Assembly (NCBI RefSeq): GCF_024347495.1
Contig: NZ_AP025490.1
Location: 2,170,001 to 2,234,000 of the forward strand
Origin: Vibrio gallaecicus
GTDB lineage: Bacteria; Pseudomonadota; Gammaproteobacteria; Enterobacterales; Vibrionaceae
Direction of reading: 5' to 3'
DNA length: 64,000 nt
The notes under the pieces are model-generated. The model searched no databases and had not been told where the DNA came from. It was given only the letters and a program-made list of their open reading frames with translations. The position numbers were made by a program, and so were the translations under genes. Below, piece after piece: positions 44,185 to 52,002 of this stretch (positions are counted from its first letter, which is position 1; each line of letters begins with the position of its first letter).

Positions 44185-44559
44185 ACACAATCCTTATCCA
44201 TGCTTATGAAATAAGATTGGTACAGGCTACTAGGTTATGCAAGGTAACGAGCTGATTTAGTTTAATTTTAAGACATTGCTAAAGTTTTGTTATTTCGAGA
44301 GAATCTTACAGCCAAAATCGCACGTTATCACTAATTTAAGTTATAACGAAAAACATCTAACTTTAGCTAGTTCTGTTCAAATCAAGATTTTCAATATTAG
44401 AGCTTTGTTTAGATTAGTAAATGTATGTGTGACTCATATTAACGGATTATGAATGAGCTTTTATACTAAATGATATTGGGGCACTTTTGAGCTAGAAAGT
44501 GCCGACTGTAACAGCTCTGGATAAAGGCGAGTTTCAACAAGAAACGGATTCCAACAGTC
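44185..44559. other. Gene-free junction between exporter operon and accessory block
   Basis: AT-rich stretch without ORF. It includes the hairpin GGCACTTT/AAAGTGCC (44480-44503), whose right half contains the 12-mer repeated at 46471. It may mark the left boundary of the accessory block, but no transposon end could be identified. Confidence 0.45.
44471..44503. repeat. Direct repeat copy A (pair at 46451-46485)
   Basis: TGATAT followed 12-14 bp later by GAGCTAGAAAGT (44489-44500) recurs at 46451-46485 in the same orientation (12-mer at 46471-46482). A TTGGGGCA element also precedes both copies. The two copies bracket the three-gene minus-strand cassette. Confidence 0.45.
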
Positions 44560-44886
44560 CTATTTGCATATTCCGATAGAGTTCACCGTTAATACAGCAG
44601 TACTATTTTGAATTGAAGTTACCTTTATTGAATCGGCTTCCTCAAAAGTTAATAAAGAAAGGTGTAACGGTAATTCAAATGCGTCAAGGTCGATCGCCTC
44701 TCTGAGGTCATCGGCTTGCTTATCGTCGCGACAGAATATCATTAGGTCGATATCCGACGGATTAGGATCATCACGGTTTACCGACCCAAATAGGTGCCAC
44801 TCCGTATTTGTTGCAATAGAACCAAGAGAGCACGCTAAATTCCTTAATTCTGCAACAATACTTAAACGTGTTATCTTGCTAGACAC
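44560..44886 (-). CDS. Minimal nucleotidyltransferase-domain protein
   Basis: A 108-residue protein with the nucleotidyltransferase core motif FGSVNRDDPNPSDIDLMIF (about residues 33-51): the GS motif, then the DxD-type pair that binds metal and NTP. Families of this size include MNT-type antitoxins and defence-associated enzymes. The usual HEPN partner is not seen. It overlaps the preceding gene by 16 bp, the last of a tight three-gene set. Confidence 0.75.
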   Translation of the reverse strand: MSSKITRLSIVAELRNLACSLGSIATNTEWHLFGSVNRDDPNPSDIDLMIFCRDDKQADDLREAIDLDAFELPLHLSLLTFEEADSIKVTSIQNSTAVLTVNSIGICK

Positions 44887-45512
44887 ACTAATAAATCTCT
44901 ATAAGTTAGGGCTTTAGCTCCCATGGATGCTGCGGCAGATTCGGCTTGGGCTGTTATCGAACCGTAGCTTGTCGACTTCACAACAATGTCAAAATTACCA
45001 ATGCGAGTTTTCGCATTGCGAACATCTTCAGCACTCATGTTGTAAGCGTCAATTACTGCGATTGTGAGGCTAGTTCCTCTAACACGGTCAACGCGAAAAA
45101 CAGAGTCATAGACATACGAAACACTTATTACATTGCTGTGCTGTTGCATACCATTTATGAAGAACCCCATATTTTTATTGCGAAAGGAACCTGCATCCAT
45201 TGTTCTAGCCGCTCGGTCTATATCTCCATAAGTACCGAAGGCAGCATCTTCAGCATGAATAGCGTCAATAGCTAACCCATCCCATAAAATGTCTGAAGGT
45301 AAATTTACCACCAACTGAGGCTTATTGGCTGTTTCAAACAAGGGAAGCACATCCTTATCTTTAACAACACCTCTTATACCAATTACCGCTATGTTGAACG
45401 TGTAACCGTGCTTTCCTTCTACTACAAGAAAATCTTCAGTTGTCCTGCCGACAACTTTTACCTCACCGTCATCTGAAAGCTTATTTTTTACCCATTCGAT
45501 TGCTGTGACCAT
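44871..45512 (-). CDS. Unknown protein, middle gene of HNH-X-nucleotidyltransferase cassette
   Basis: The start at 45512 (MVTAIEWVKNKL) is chosen because it lies 1 bp after the upstream stop; a longer frame reaches 45599 inside the HNH gene. The 213-residue product has alternating beta/alpha sequence (VVKDKDVLPLF, IDAIHAEDAAFGTYGDIDRA, NFDIVVKSTSYG) and no signal peptide or membrane helix. I do not recognise the family. Its position between an HNH protein and a nucleotidyltransferase suggests a shared function. Confidence 0.65.
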   Translation of the reverse strand: MVTAIEWVKNKLSDDGEVKVVGRTTEDFLVVEGKHGYTFNIAVIGIRGVVKDKDVLPLFETANKPQLVVNLPSDILWDGLAIDAIHAEDAAFGTYGDIDRAARTMDAGSFRNKNMGFFINGMQQHSNVISVSYVYDSVFRVDRVRGTSLTIAVIDAYNMSAEDVRNAKTRIGNFDIVVKSTSYGSITAQAESAAASMGAKALTYRDLLVCLAR

Positions 45513-45513
45513 A

Positions 45514-46209
45514 CTAATCCTTATAAATATTTGCCATCTCAACAGGGAAACGAGATGAGTCTTGCCTGACTTCTTCGATATGAAAAGCTTCGAGGTCATC
45601 TATATGCTGGCGAAACTTCTCTGTCGTGATCTTTTCGTTGTCTGACAGTAGATGGCGATTGGCATCCACTATCGATAAGACTTTTCGGTTGTTAGGAATA
45701 ATTATTGTCAAAACCTTGCGCTTCCATTGTTCTGCTGCGCCGCTTTCTGGATTATTCGCTTGCTCAATGTGAGGGCCGTACATTTCGAAAACGGCTCGAT
45801 TTTCAACAAGAAGAGGTTCAACAGCATCCCGAACCGATTCTCTGTTATCAAAATCCTGAACCCCAAAGAGCTTCAGTAATTTTTGCTCATGTTCTCTTTT
45901 CCAACGATGTAACGTTGAATCGGGAAAAGCATCTGGTGCTTTGTCTACCTTTGTATGGCAGTTGGCACACAAAACAATTAGGTTTTCGAATGCTCCTCGC
46001 TCTTCTTCACTTAGTTCTGCGTTCGCTCTGGGTCCGTCATCTTGGGCTGCGAACACATGAGCCAACTCAGCTATTAGAAAGCGCTGTCCTTCTGCCTCGT
46101 CGAATAGTTTTTCTGAGCAACTAGGGTTTTGGCAATATCCTGCGGAAGAGGCGAAGAGCCTTCTTTGAGTCTGTGCATTGGGAGAAGCTTTCCCTCTTGA
46201 ACTAGCCAT
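45514..46209 (-). CDS. HNH endonuclease-domain protein
   Basis: The start at 46209 (MASSRGKASPNAQTQ) has AAAGGAGT just upstream; an earlier in-frame start at 46230 is less likely. The 231-residue protein has an N-terminal HNH domain: a Cys pair (YCQNPSCSE), a core with ELAHVFA, then ENLIVLCANCHTKVD with the second Cys pair and His. A helical C-terminal domain of about 120 residues follows, with no match I know. HNH proteins nick or cut DNA. First gene of the cassette; a defence role is plausible but inferred. Confidence 0.78.
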   Translation of the reverse strand: MASSRGKASPNAQTQRRLFASSAGYCQNPSCSEKLFDEAEGQRFLIAELAHVFAAQDDGPRANAELSEEERGAFENLIVLCANCHTKVDKAPDAFPDSTLHRWKREHEQKLLKLFGVQDFDNRESVRDAVEPLLVENRAVFEMYGPHIEQANNPESGAAEQWKRKVLTIIIPNNRKVLSIVDANRHLLSDNEKITTEKFRQHIDDLEAFHIEEVRQDSSRFPVEMANIYKD

Positions 46210-46450
46210 ATATACTCCTTTACTGACCACGTTGATTAATCAACGCTACAAGCCCCATTTAGCACGCTATCAACCTGAGTGACTTAAGCTTTATGCGTCG
46301 CTGTAGTATGCATAACTATACATTTTTAGGATTTGTTCAGAAGTGACTGCCTTAACAAAAGTACGGGAAGAAGGGAACAGTTTGAGCTGTGTTGAGTAAT
46401 GATTCTAACTAATTTTGGGGCAAAAGTTACTTAGTCTAATGCCATCAGTT

Positions 46451-46485
46451 TGATATGAGTAAGTATCTCTGAGCTAGAAAGTACC
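46451..46485. repeat. Direct repeat copy B (pair of 44471-44503)
   Basis: TGATAT at 46451 and GAGCTAGAAAGT at 46471-46482, in the same orientation as copy A about 2 kb to the left. Confidence 0.45.
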
Positions 46486-46560
46486 ATGAGTAAGATTGAG
46501 GATGTTTCATTATGAAAATCACTAAAGTTTATGGTTGCAATATACTAGTTATCTTCCATA

Positions 46561-46587
46561 CTAAAACTTAGATATTCTAAGTTTTAG
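46561..46587. promoter_or_regulatory. Perfect 12-bp palindrome immediately before tniQ
   Basis: CTAAAACTTAGA and TCTAAGTTTTAG are exact inverted repeats separated by TAT, ending 9 bp before the tniQ start. A homodimeric repressor bound here would block transcription and the ribosome site. Xre-type regulators are known to control I-F3 transposon guides, but none is encoded in the window. Confidence 0.65.
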
Positions 46588-46596
46588 TGGTGGCAT

Positions 46597-47808
46597 GTGA
46601 ATACAGGCATTCAACTTTACCCTGACGAATCGCTCGAAAGCTTCTTGTTGCGCTTATCGCAAGAGCAAGGTTACGAGCGATTCTCTCATTTCGCCGAAGA
46701 TATCTGGTTTGACACCATGGATCAGCATGAGGCGATGGCTGGTGCTTTCCCCCTAGAGTTCAACCGAGTCAATACCTACCACGCTCAAACCACAAGCCAA
46801 ATGCGGGTGCGGGTTCTTATTCATCTTGAGAACCAATTAAAGCTCAATAACTTTGGTGTATTGCGCCTAGCGTTATCACATTCAAAAGCTCAATTCTCTC
46901 CGCAATACAAAGCTGTTCATAGATTTGGTGTTGACTATCCTTATGCTTTTCTTCGTAAGCGCTTCACGCCTATTTGCCCCCTATGTATTGGCGAAGCTCC
47001 CTACATTCATCAGCAGTGGCAATTTATCTCTCACCAAGCTTGTGAACATCATGGCTGTAAACTGGTTCATCACTGCCCTGAGTGTAAGTCGAGACTTGAA
47101 TATCAAAGTACCGAGAGTATTAGCCAATGTGAATGTGGTTTTGAACTCCGAAACTCGCCAGTCGAAGATGCGCCAGAGGCTGAGCTCTTGGTCGCTCGAT
47201 GGTTATCTGGAAATGATTCACAACCCTTGGGGTTACTGAAGGGTGAGATGACGTTATCTGAGCGCTATGGCTTTTTATTTTGGTATGTAAATCGGTATGG
47301 TGATATCGATGACCTCAGTTTTGAGTCATTCATTGAGTACTGTAGCGCTTGGCCAACGGCACTGTGGCAAGACCTCGATGCTTTGAAAGAGAAGGCAGAA
47401 CTCGTTCGAGTAAAAGATTGGAAGAAGGTGTTTTTCAATGAAGCTTTTGGTGCTCTGCTTAAAGATTGCCGTCAGTTACCCAGTCGGCAGTTGAGTCACA
47501 ATATCGTACTTGCACAGGTGCTAGCTTACTTTACAAAGCTAATGGCAACAGTGCCTTCAAGCGCGAAAGGAAATATCGGCGATGTACTGCTCAGCCCCTT
47601 AGAAGCTTCTACATTACTTTCCTGTACAACAGATGAAGTGTATCGGCTGTATGAGTTTGGTGAGATTAAAGCCGCTATCAGGCCGCGAATGCATACAAAG
47701 ATAGCGAGTCACGAGTCGGCGTTTACTCTAAGAAGTGTCATCGAGACAAAGTTGACTCGAATGAGCTCTGAAAGTGATGGTTTAAGTGTGTATCTACCTG
47801 AGTGGTAA
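46597..47808 (+). CDS. tniQ: TniQ of type I-F3 CRISPR-associated transposon
   Basis: A 403-residue TniQ/TnsD-like protein. In I-F3 systems a TniQ dimer binds the Cas6-Cas7 end of Cascade and recruits TnsC to the RNA-guided site. GTG is the start (the ATG 2 bp earlier runs into TGA). The N-terminus (LYPDESLESFLLRLSQEQGY) matches the I-F3 TniQ pattern. Zinc-binding clusters are CPLC (127-130), C149/H152, CPEC (160-163) and CEC (178-180). The C-terminal part carries an HNIVLAQVLAYF segment and ends VYLPEW. It overlaps or abuts cas8/5 and so starts a four-gene operon. Confidence 0.93.
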   Translation: MNTGIQLYPDESLESFLLRLSQEQGYERFSHFAEDIWFDTMDQHEAMAGAFPLEFNRVNTYHAQTTSQMRVRVLIHLENQLKLNNFGVLRLALSHSKAQFSPQYKAVHRFGVDYPYAFLRKRFTPICPLCIGEAPYIHQQWQFISHQACEHHGCKLVHHCPECKSRLEYQSTESISQCECGFELRNSPVEDAPEAELLVARWLSGNDSQPLGLLKGEMTLSERYGFLFWYVNRYGDIDDLSFESFIEYCSAWPTALWQDLDALKEKAELVRVKDWKKVFFNEAFGALLKDCRQLPSRQLSHNIVLAQVLAYFTKLMATVPSSAKGNIGDVLLSPLEASTLLSCTTDEVYRLYEFGEIKAAIRPRMHTKIASHESAFTLRSVIETKLTRMSSESDGLSVYLPEW

Positions 47809-47810
47809 TT

Positions 47811-49898
47811 ATGACTAAATTAAGTGACTTATTAACAATTAAAGGCGAAGCAGTAAAGCAGACTGCGCTAAAGAAGATGTTCATGCCCTATACGGAGAAT
47901 GTCTGTGTTGAAGGGGCTGAAAAAAAGGCGTTAACGATCTTGCTTAATCTCAGTTCAAGCCATAAATCAGATAGATGCTCGGATTGGTTGGATGTAGCCC
48001 GTGCTAAAAGGCATTTAAAAGCGGCTGAGAACCTAAAGGCGTCCCTTGATGAAATCAAATGGTTCCACACTCATAATCTAAAGTTTCCAGACTGCCGAGT
48101 TAAAGATCAGCGAATAATTGCACAGCCTCTTGTGACAACCGAGGCATTTATTTCAAGCGCAGTATTAGAGCAACGCTTGGGGTGGGCGCATAACTCCGCG
48201 ATGTATCGCCATACATTGTGGTTATTGAATCCTTTTCGTTGGCAATCACAGCCCGTATGTATTCTTTCACTTATACAGCAAGAAAGCCCTATTTGGGTTG
48301 AGTTGCTCAAAGAATTTGGTTTAAGCGCTAAGTCACTTACTCGCTTACAAAATACACTGGCAGAAGAGCTCCCTGAGAATAGTTTTCCTAACAGTGTCAG
48401 CATTTACAGCAAGCAACTTCGGTTTCCATGGGGGGATGATTATGTTTCAGTCACACCTGTGGTCAGTCATGCTATTCAGAGCGAGTTAGAAGTGAGATCG
48501 AGAAGTCGAGAAAGTAAGCTCAGCTTTGTGTCTTCGTCACTACCAAACTCGGCAAGTATCGGGAACCTGTGTGGCAGTTTAGGTGGGTATATGAAAGTCC
48601 TAAACTACCCGATAGATGTCAAACCAGCGAAGGGTGGGACGTTAACTGAAAGTCGCAAAAAGAGTGGCCACTACTTAGATGACTATCAGGTAACTAACGC
48701 CAAAATTTGTCATGTGTTAAATCACTTAATTGGATTAGAACCATCAAAAACACAGAAGCAAAGGGGGAGCGCTCGTAAGGTTAGAAGTAAGATATTGCGA
48801 AAGCAGATAGCCCTGTGGATGCTTCCTTTAATTGAGTTAAGAGATATCGTTGATGCTGACCCTAATCAACAGCAATTGGAACATGATGACACTTTAGCTC
48901 AAGCATTTTTGGCGCTACCAGAATCGGATCTGGGCTCTCTAGCTAGTGAATTTAACAGTCGCTTGCATCTCACGTTTCAGCACAACAAGTATGCCGCGAA
49001 GTTTGCCTATCACCCTAAGCTTATGCAGGTCGCCAAAGCCCAAATCGTATGGGTACTTGAACAAATCAGTAAACCAACTAGCAATGAAGATAAGGTAACG
49101 GGTGAGCAGTATATCTATTTGTCATCAATGAGAGTGCAAGATGCGGTCGCAATGAGTAGCCCATATCTGTGTGGCGCTCCTTCTTTGACGGCTATTTGGG
49201 GTTTCATGCACCACTACCAAAGAGAGTTTAACAAGCTAGTTAATTGTGATTCTCCGTTTGAGTTTTCGAGTTTCTCTTTTTATGTTCGAAGTGAAAAAAT
49301 TCAACCGACAGCGAAGCTTACCGAACCCAACTCAGTCGCCAAAGCACGAACGGTTTCTAATGCGAAGCGACCAACTATTCGTAGTGAACGATTGGCGGAT
49401 CTAGAAATAGACCTAGTTATCAGAGTCTATAGTGACAGCCGAATTTCAGATTTTAAGTCCGCACTTAAAACGGCACTTCCAGTTGCTTTCGCCGGAGGGG
49501 CATTATACCAACCACAGCCATCGACGCAGGTTGAGTGGCTTAAGACATTTACCAGCAGGAGTGAGCTTTTCCATGTCTTAAAAGGGTTACCAGCATACGG
49601 GCGATGGTTATATCCAAGTGAAAAACAGCCGAATGATTTTGATGGGCTAGAACGTTTAATCACTAAAGACGCTGATAACTTGCCAGTTTCCATCGGCTAC
49701 CATTTGTTAGAACGTCCAACTAAACGGGGCAACTCAATCACCAGTTGTCACGCTTATGCAGAGAATGCGATAGGGATAGCTAAAAAAGTGAATCCAATAG
49801 AAGTACGTTTTAGTGGAAGAGATCACTTTTTAAACCATGCCTTTTGGTCGATAGAATGCAGTAGCGAAACTATTCTTATAAAAAACTATAGGGATTAA
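47811..49898 (+). CDS. cas8/5f: Cas8/Cas5 fusion of type I-F3 Cascade
   Basis: A 695-residue large subunit. In I-F3 complexes it caps the 5' end of the crRNA and recognises the PAM. The ATG at 47811 is preferred; a GTG at 47802 overlapping the tniQ stop is possible. The length fits the natural Cas8-Cas5 fusions of I-F3 and is greater than the separate Csy1 and Csy2 proteins of I-F1. Recognition rests on operon position between tniQ and cas7, length and general sequence character. It stops 6 bp before cas7. Confidence 0.88.
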   Translation: MTKLSDLLTIKGEAVKQTALKKMFMPYTENVCVEGAEKKALTILLNLSSSHKSDRCSDWLDVARAKRHLKAAENLKASLDEIKWFHTHNLKFPDCRVKDQRIIAQPLVTTEAFISSAVLEQRLGWAHNSAMYRHTLWLLNPFRWQSQPVCILSLIQQESPIWVELLKEFGLSAKSLTRLQNTLAEELPENSFPNSVSIYSKQLRFPWGDDYVSVTPVVSHAIQSELEVRSRSRESKLSFVSSSLPNSASIGNLCGSLGGYMKVLNYPIDVKPAKGGTLTESRKKSGHYLDDYQVTNAKICHVLNHLIGLEPSKTQKQRGSARKVRSKILRKQIALWMLPLIELRDIVDADPNQQQLEHDDTLAQAFLALPESDLGSLASEFNSRLHLTFQHNKYAAKFAYHPKLMQVAKAQIVWVLEQISKPTSNEDKVTGEQYIYLSSMRVQDAVAMSSPYLCGAPSLTAIWGFMHHYQREFNKLVNCDSPFEFSSFSFYVRSEKIQPTAKLTEPNSVAKARTVSNAKRPTIRSERLADLEIDLVIRVYSDSRISDFKSALKTALPVAFAGGALYQPQPSTQVEWLKTFTSRSELFHVLKGLPAYGRWLYPSEKQPNDFDGLERLITKDADNLPVSIGYHLLERPTKRGNSITSCHAYAENAIGIAKKVNPIEVRFSGRDHFLNHAFWSIECSSETILIKNYRD

Positions 49899-49904
49899 TC
49901 GTTT

Positions 49905-50954
49905 ATGGAACTTTGTACTCAGCTGAACTACGTACGCTCTCTTTCCGCTGGCAAAGCATATTTCTACCATCTTTCGAAAAGTGGTGAGATGTGTCCCCTT
50001 GAAATTGATAGAACTAGGTTGCGCGCACCAAAAGGGGGTTATGCAGAAGCATATAAAGGTGGCAAGTTTGTAAAAAAGAATGTTGCTCCACAAGATTTAG
50101 CTTACTCCAATCCTCAGCTCATCGAAGAGTGTTACGTAAAGCCGGGTGTCGATGATATCTACTGTGCATTCCCCCTTCGAATTCGAGCCAACTCTCTAAC
50201 TCCAGATACCTGTAGTGATGATGAAGTGCGCAGTAAACTTTCGTTACTGGCTAATACTTATAAAGAGCTCAATGGCTATCAGGAGCTCGCTCATCGATAC
50301 GCGAAGAATATCCTGCTTGGCCGTTGGCTTTGGCGTAACAGAGAGTGTCGAAAGCTGTCGATAGAAGTGACCACCAGTGACTCGCAAACTTTGATTGTCG
50401 AGAATGCAACAAGGCTTTCTTGGTATGGTTATTGGGATGAGGCTTCAGCAGAATGCCTCGAAAAGCTCACCGCCTATTTGATGCGAGCCCTGTCTGATCC
50501 GACCGAATATTTCTATATGGATGTCAAAGCTAAAATTGGAGTTGGTTGGGGAGATGAGGTTTACCCAAGCCAAGAGTTTTTAGATAGCCGAGAAGATGGC
50601 GTCCCTACTAAGCAGTTAGCTACTGTCGAACTATTAAACGGAAAGGAAACTGTTGCATTTCATGGTCAAAAAATTGGTGCAGCGTTGCAATCGATTGATG
50701 ATTGGTGGCATGAAGACGCAGATAAGCCATTAAGAGTGAATGAATACGGGGCAGACCGAGAATACGTGATTGCAAGGCGACATGTAGCGCATGGAAACGA
50801 TTTCTACCAACTACTCAGAAATACAGAAAACTGGATTGAAAGTATGACAACTTCTCAAATCATCCAAAATGATGTGCATTTTATTATGTCTGTCTTGATC
50901 AAAGGCGGTCTCTTTAATTGCTCAAGTTCAAAGTCTAAAGCGAAGGCTAAATAA
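49905..50954 (+). CDS. cas7f: Cas7f (Csy3) backbone subunit
   Basis: A 349-residue Cas7-family RRM-type protein, several copies of which coat the guide RNA with one flipped base per 6 nt. The N-terminus (QLNYVRSLSAGKAYFYH) and the YAKNILLGRWLWRNRE segment are typical of Csy3/Cas7f. It is 6 bp after cas8/5 and 9 bp before cas6. Confidence 0.92.
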   Translation: MELCTQLNYVRSLSAGKAYFYHLSKSGEMCPLEIDRTRLRAPKGGYAEAYKGGKFVKKNVAPQDLAYSNPQLIEECYVKPGVDDIYCAFPLRIRANSLTPDTCSDDEVRSKLSLLANTYKELNGYQELAHRYAKNILLGRWLWRNRECRKLSIEVTTSDSQTLIVENATRLSWYGYWDEASAECLEKLTAYLMRALSDPTEYFYMDVKAKIGVGWGDEVYPSQEFLDSREDGVPTKQLATVELLNGKETVAFHGQKIGAALQSIDDWWHEDADKPLRVNEYGADREYVIARRHVAHGNDFYQLLRNTENWIESMTTSQIIQNDVHFIMSVLIKGGLFNCSSSKSKAKAK

Positions 50955-50963
50955 GGGAGATGT

Positions 50964-51569
50964 ATGACTAAGCGTTATTACTTCTTAATACGTTACACGC
51001 ATGTTCGAGCCGACTATGAGTTATTAGCAGGGCGTTGTATCTCTCAAATGCACTTGTTTATGGTGAATAACCGACAAGCGATGAATAGGATTGGTGTGAG
51101 CTTTCCTGATTGGAATGAATCTACAGTTGGTCAAACTATTGCTTTTGTTGCCGAAGATAAAGAGGTGATGGTTGGACTCTCTTTTCAGCCTTATTTTTCT
51201 TTGATGGTAAATGAAGGTTTGTTTGAGATCTCCAGTGTTTGTGAGGTGCCTGACATTGCGGCTGAGGTGAGGTTTACCCGTAACCAAACGATCGGGAAAA
51301 GCTTTTTAGGCTCTAAGAAGCGTCGAATCAAACGAAGCATGGTTAGAGCCGAACTATCTGGTGTTGAACCATCATTACCAGAAACTAATGAAGAGCGTGT
51401 CATCGATAGTTTTCATCGAATACCAATCTCTAGTGGCTCATCAGGGGAAGATTATATTCTGTTTGTACAAAAGGAGCTTGTTAGTGAGCGCGGTGCTGCG
51501 AACTTCAATAGCTATGGCTTAGCGACGAACGAAGAAAGAAGAGGAACTGTCCCTGACTTGCGCTTTTGA
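50964..51569 (+). CDS. cas6f: Cas6f (Csy4) crRNA-processing endonuclease
   Basis: A 201-residue Cas6f that cuts the repeat RNA at the 3' base of its hairpin and stays bound to it. ELLAGRCISQMH places His30 at the position of the Csy4 catalytic histidine, and the C-terminus (YGLATNEERRGTVPDLRF) fits the Csy4 ending. AGGGAG precedes the start. It is the last gene of the operon, 128 bp upstream of the first repeat. Confidence 0.93.
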   Translation: MTKRYYFLIRYTHVRADYELLAGRCISQMHLFMVNNRQAMNRIGVSFPDWNESTVGQTIAFVAEDKEVMVGLSFQPYFSLMVNEGLFEISSVCEVPDIAAEVRFTRNQTIGKSFLGSKKRRIKRSMVRAELSGVEPSLPETNEERVIDSFHRIPISSGSSGEDYILFVQKELVSERGAANFNSYGLATNEERRGTVPDLRF

Positions 51570-51697
51570 CCCTTTTTTGAAAGCTCTTTTTCGGGGAAGT
51601 AAAAACAAGGAGTTACAGACGCAAGAAGAAAAAGGGTATTTTATGGATTTGTGATGTAAAACCCGTGGAATTAACAGCTTAGCGACTATAGTTAACA

Positions 51698-51785
51698 CTG
51701 TCCTGCCGCATAGGCAGCTAAGAAAAAACTATAAAATTGAACTCAAAGTAGTTACGGCTGTCCTGCCGCATAGGCAGCTAAGAAT
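51698..51785 (+). CRISPR. Minimal type I-F CRISPR array: two repeats, one 32-nt spacer
   Basis: Two 28-bp repeats (51698-51725 and 51758-51785) differ only at the last base (AAGAAA versus AAGAAT). Each has the I-F hairpin CTGCC-GCATA-GGCAG followed by CTAAGAA. The 60-bp period gives a 32-nt spacer (51726-51757), the standard I-F length. The spacer target is not evident in the window. Single-spacer arrays are usual for I-F3 transposons, which lack cas1 and cas2-3, as here. Confidence 0.9.
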
Positions 51786-51831
51786 AGGCCAGGAAGAAAG
51801 CAACCCACCTGCTGAACAAGCAGTTAGTAAT
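51786..51831 (+). CRISPR. Atypical short guide plus degenerate repeat, ffs-directed
   Basis: After the second repeat comes AGGCCAGGAAGAAAGCAACC (51786-51805), which matches the conserved SRP RNA core AGGTCCGGAAGGAAGCAGCC at 16 of 20 positions. Mismatches are at guide positions 4, 6, 12 and 18. A degenerate repeat follows, with hairpin CTGCT-GAACA-AGCAG (51809-51823), compensated in the stem and changed in the loop. In repeat register it would span 51804-51831, leaving an 18-nt spacer instead of 32. In I-F3 elements such atypical guides send the transposon to its home site; ffs is a known one. Confidence 0.78.
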
Positions 51832-51834
51832 CGA

Positions 51835-51864
51835 AACCATCAAGTTTAGGCTTGATGGTTTTTT
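51835..51864 (+). terminator. Terminator of the CRISPR array
   Basis: AACCATCAAG pairs with CTTGATGGTT (10 bp perfect, 6-nt loop), followed by T to 51864. It starts 4 bp after the degenerate repeat, so the array transcript ends here and no further guide follows. Confidence 0.85.
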
Positions 51865-52002
51865 GTTGGGTTTGAATGTTAACTCGTTCCAGAGCTATTG
51901 TTTACGAAATATATTCATTAGAGCTTATTCGCTAATCAGTTTTGCCAAATTGAATAGGTAGAAACAATATTTGCACCTAGGATGATTGGAAGTGCTATAA
52001 AG

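Larger units (their letters stand above)
46210..46596. promoter_or_regulatory. Divergent promoter region of HNH cassette and tniQ-cas operon
   Basis: 387 bp between divergent start codons with no supported gene. It holds direct repeat copy B (46451-46485), the 12-mer TTTATGGTTGCA (46528-46539) and a perfect palindrome at 46561-46587 just before tniQ. Confidence 0.55.

Noticed and set aside
44185..44559. Left end of the transposon
   Set aside because: No set of short repeated TnsB-type sites or terminal dinucleotide pattern could be recognised, so no end is annotated.
51818..51845. Third repeat placed in the normal 60-bp register
   Set aside because: The sequence there shows no repeat-like hairpin; the CTGCT/AGCAG hairpin sits 14 nt earlier, so the shortened register was preferred.
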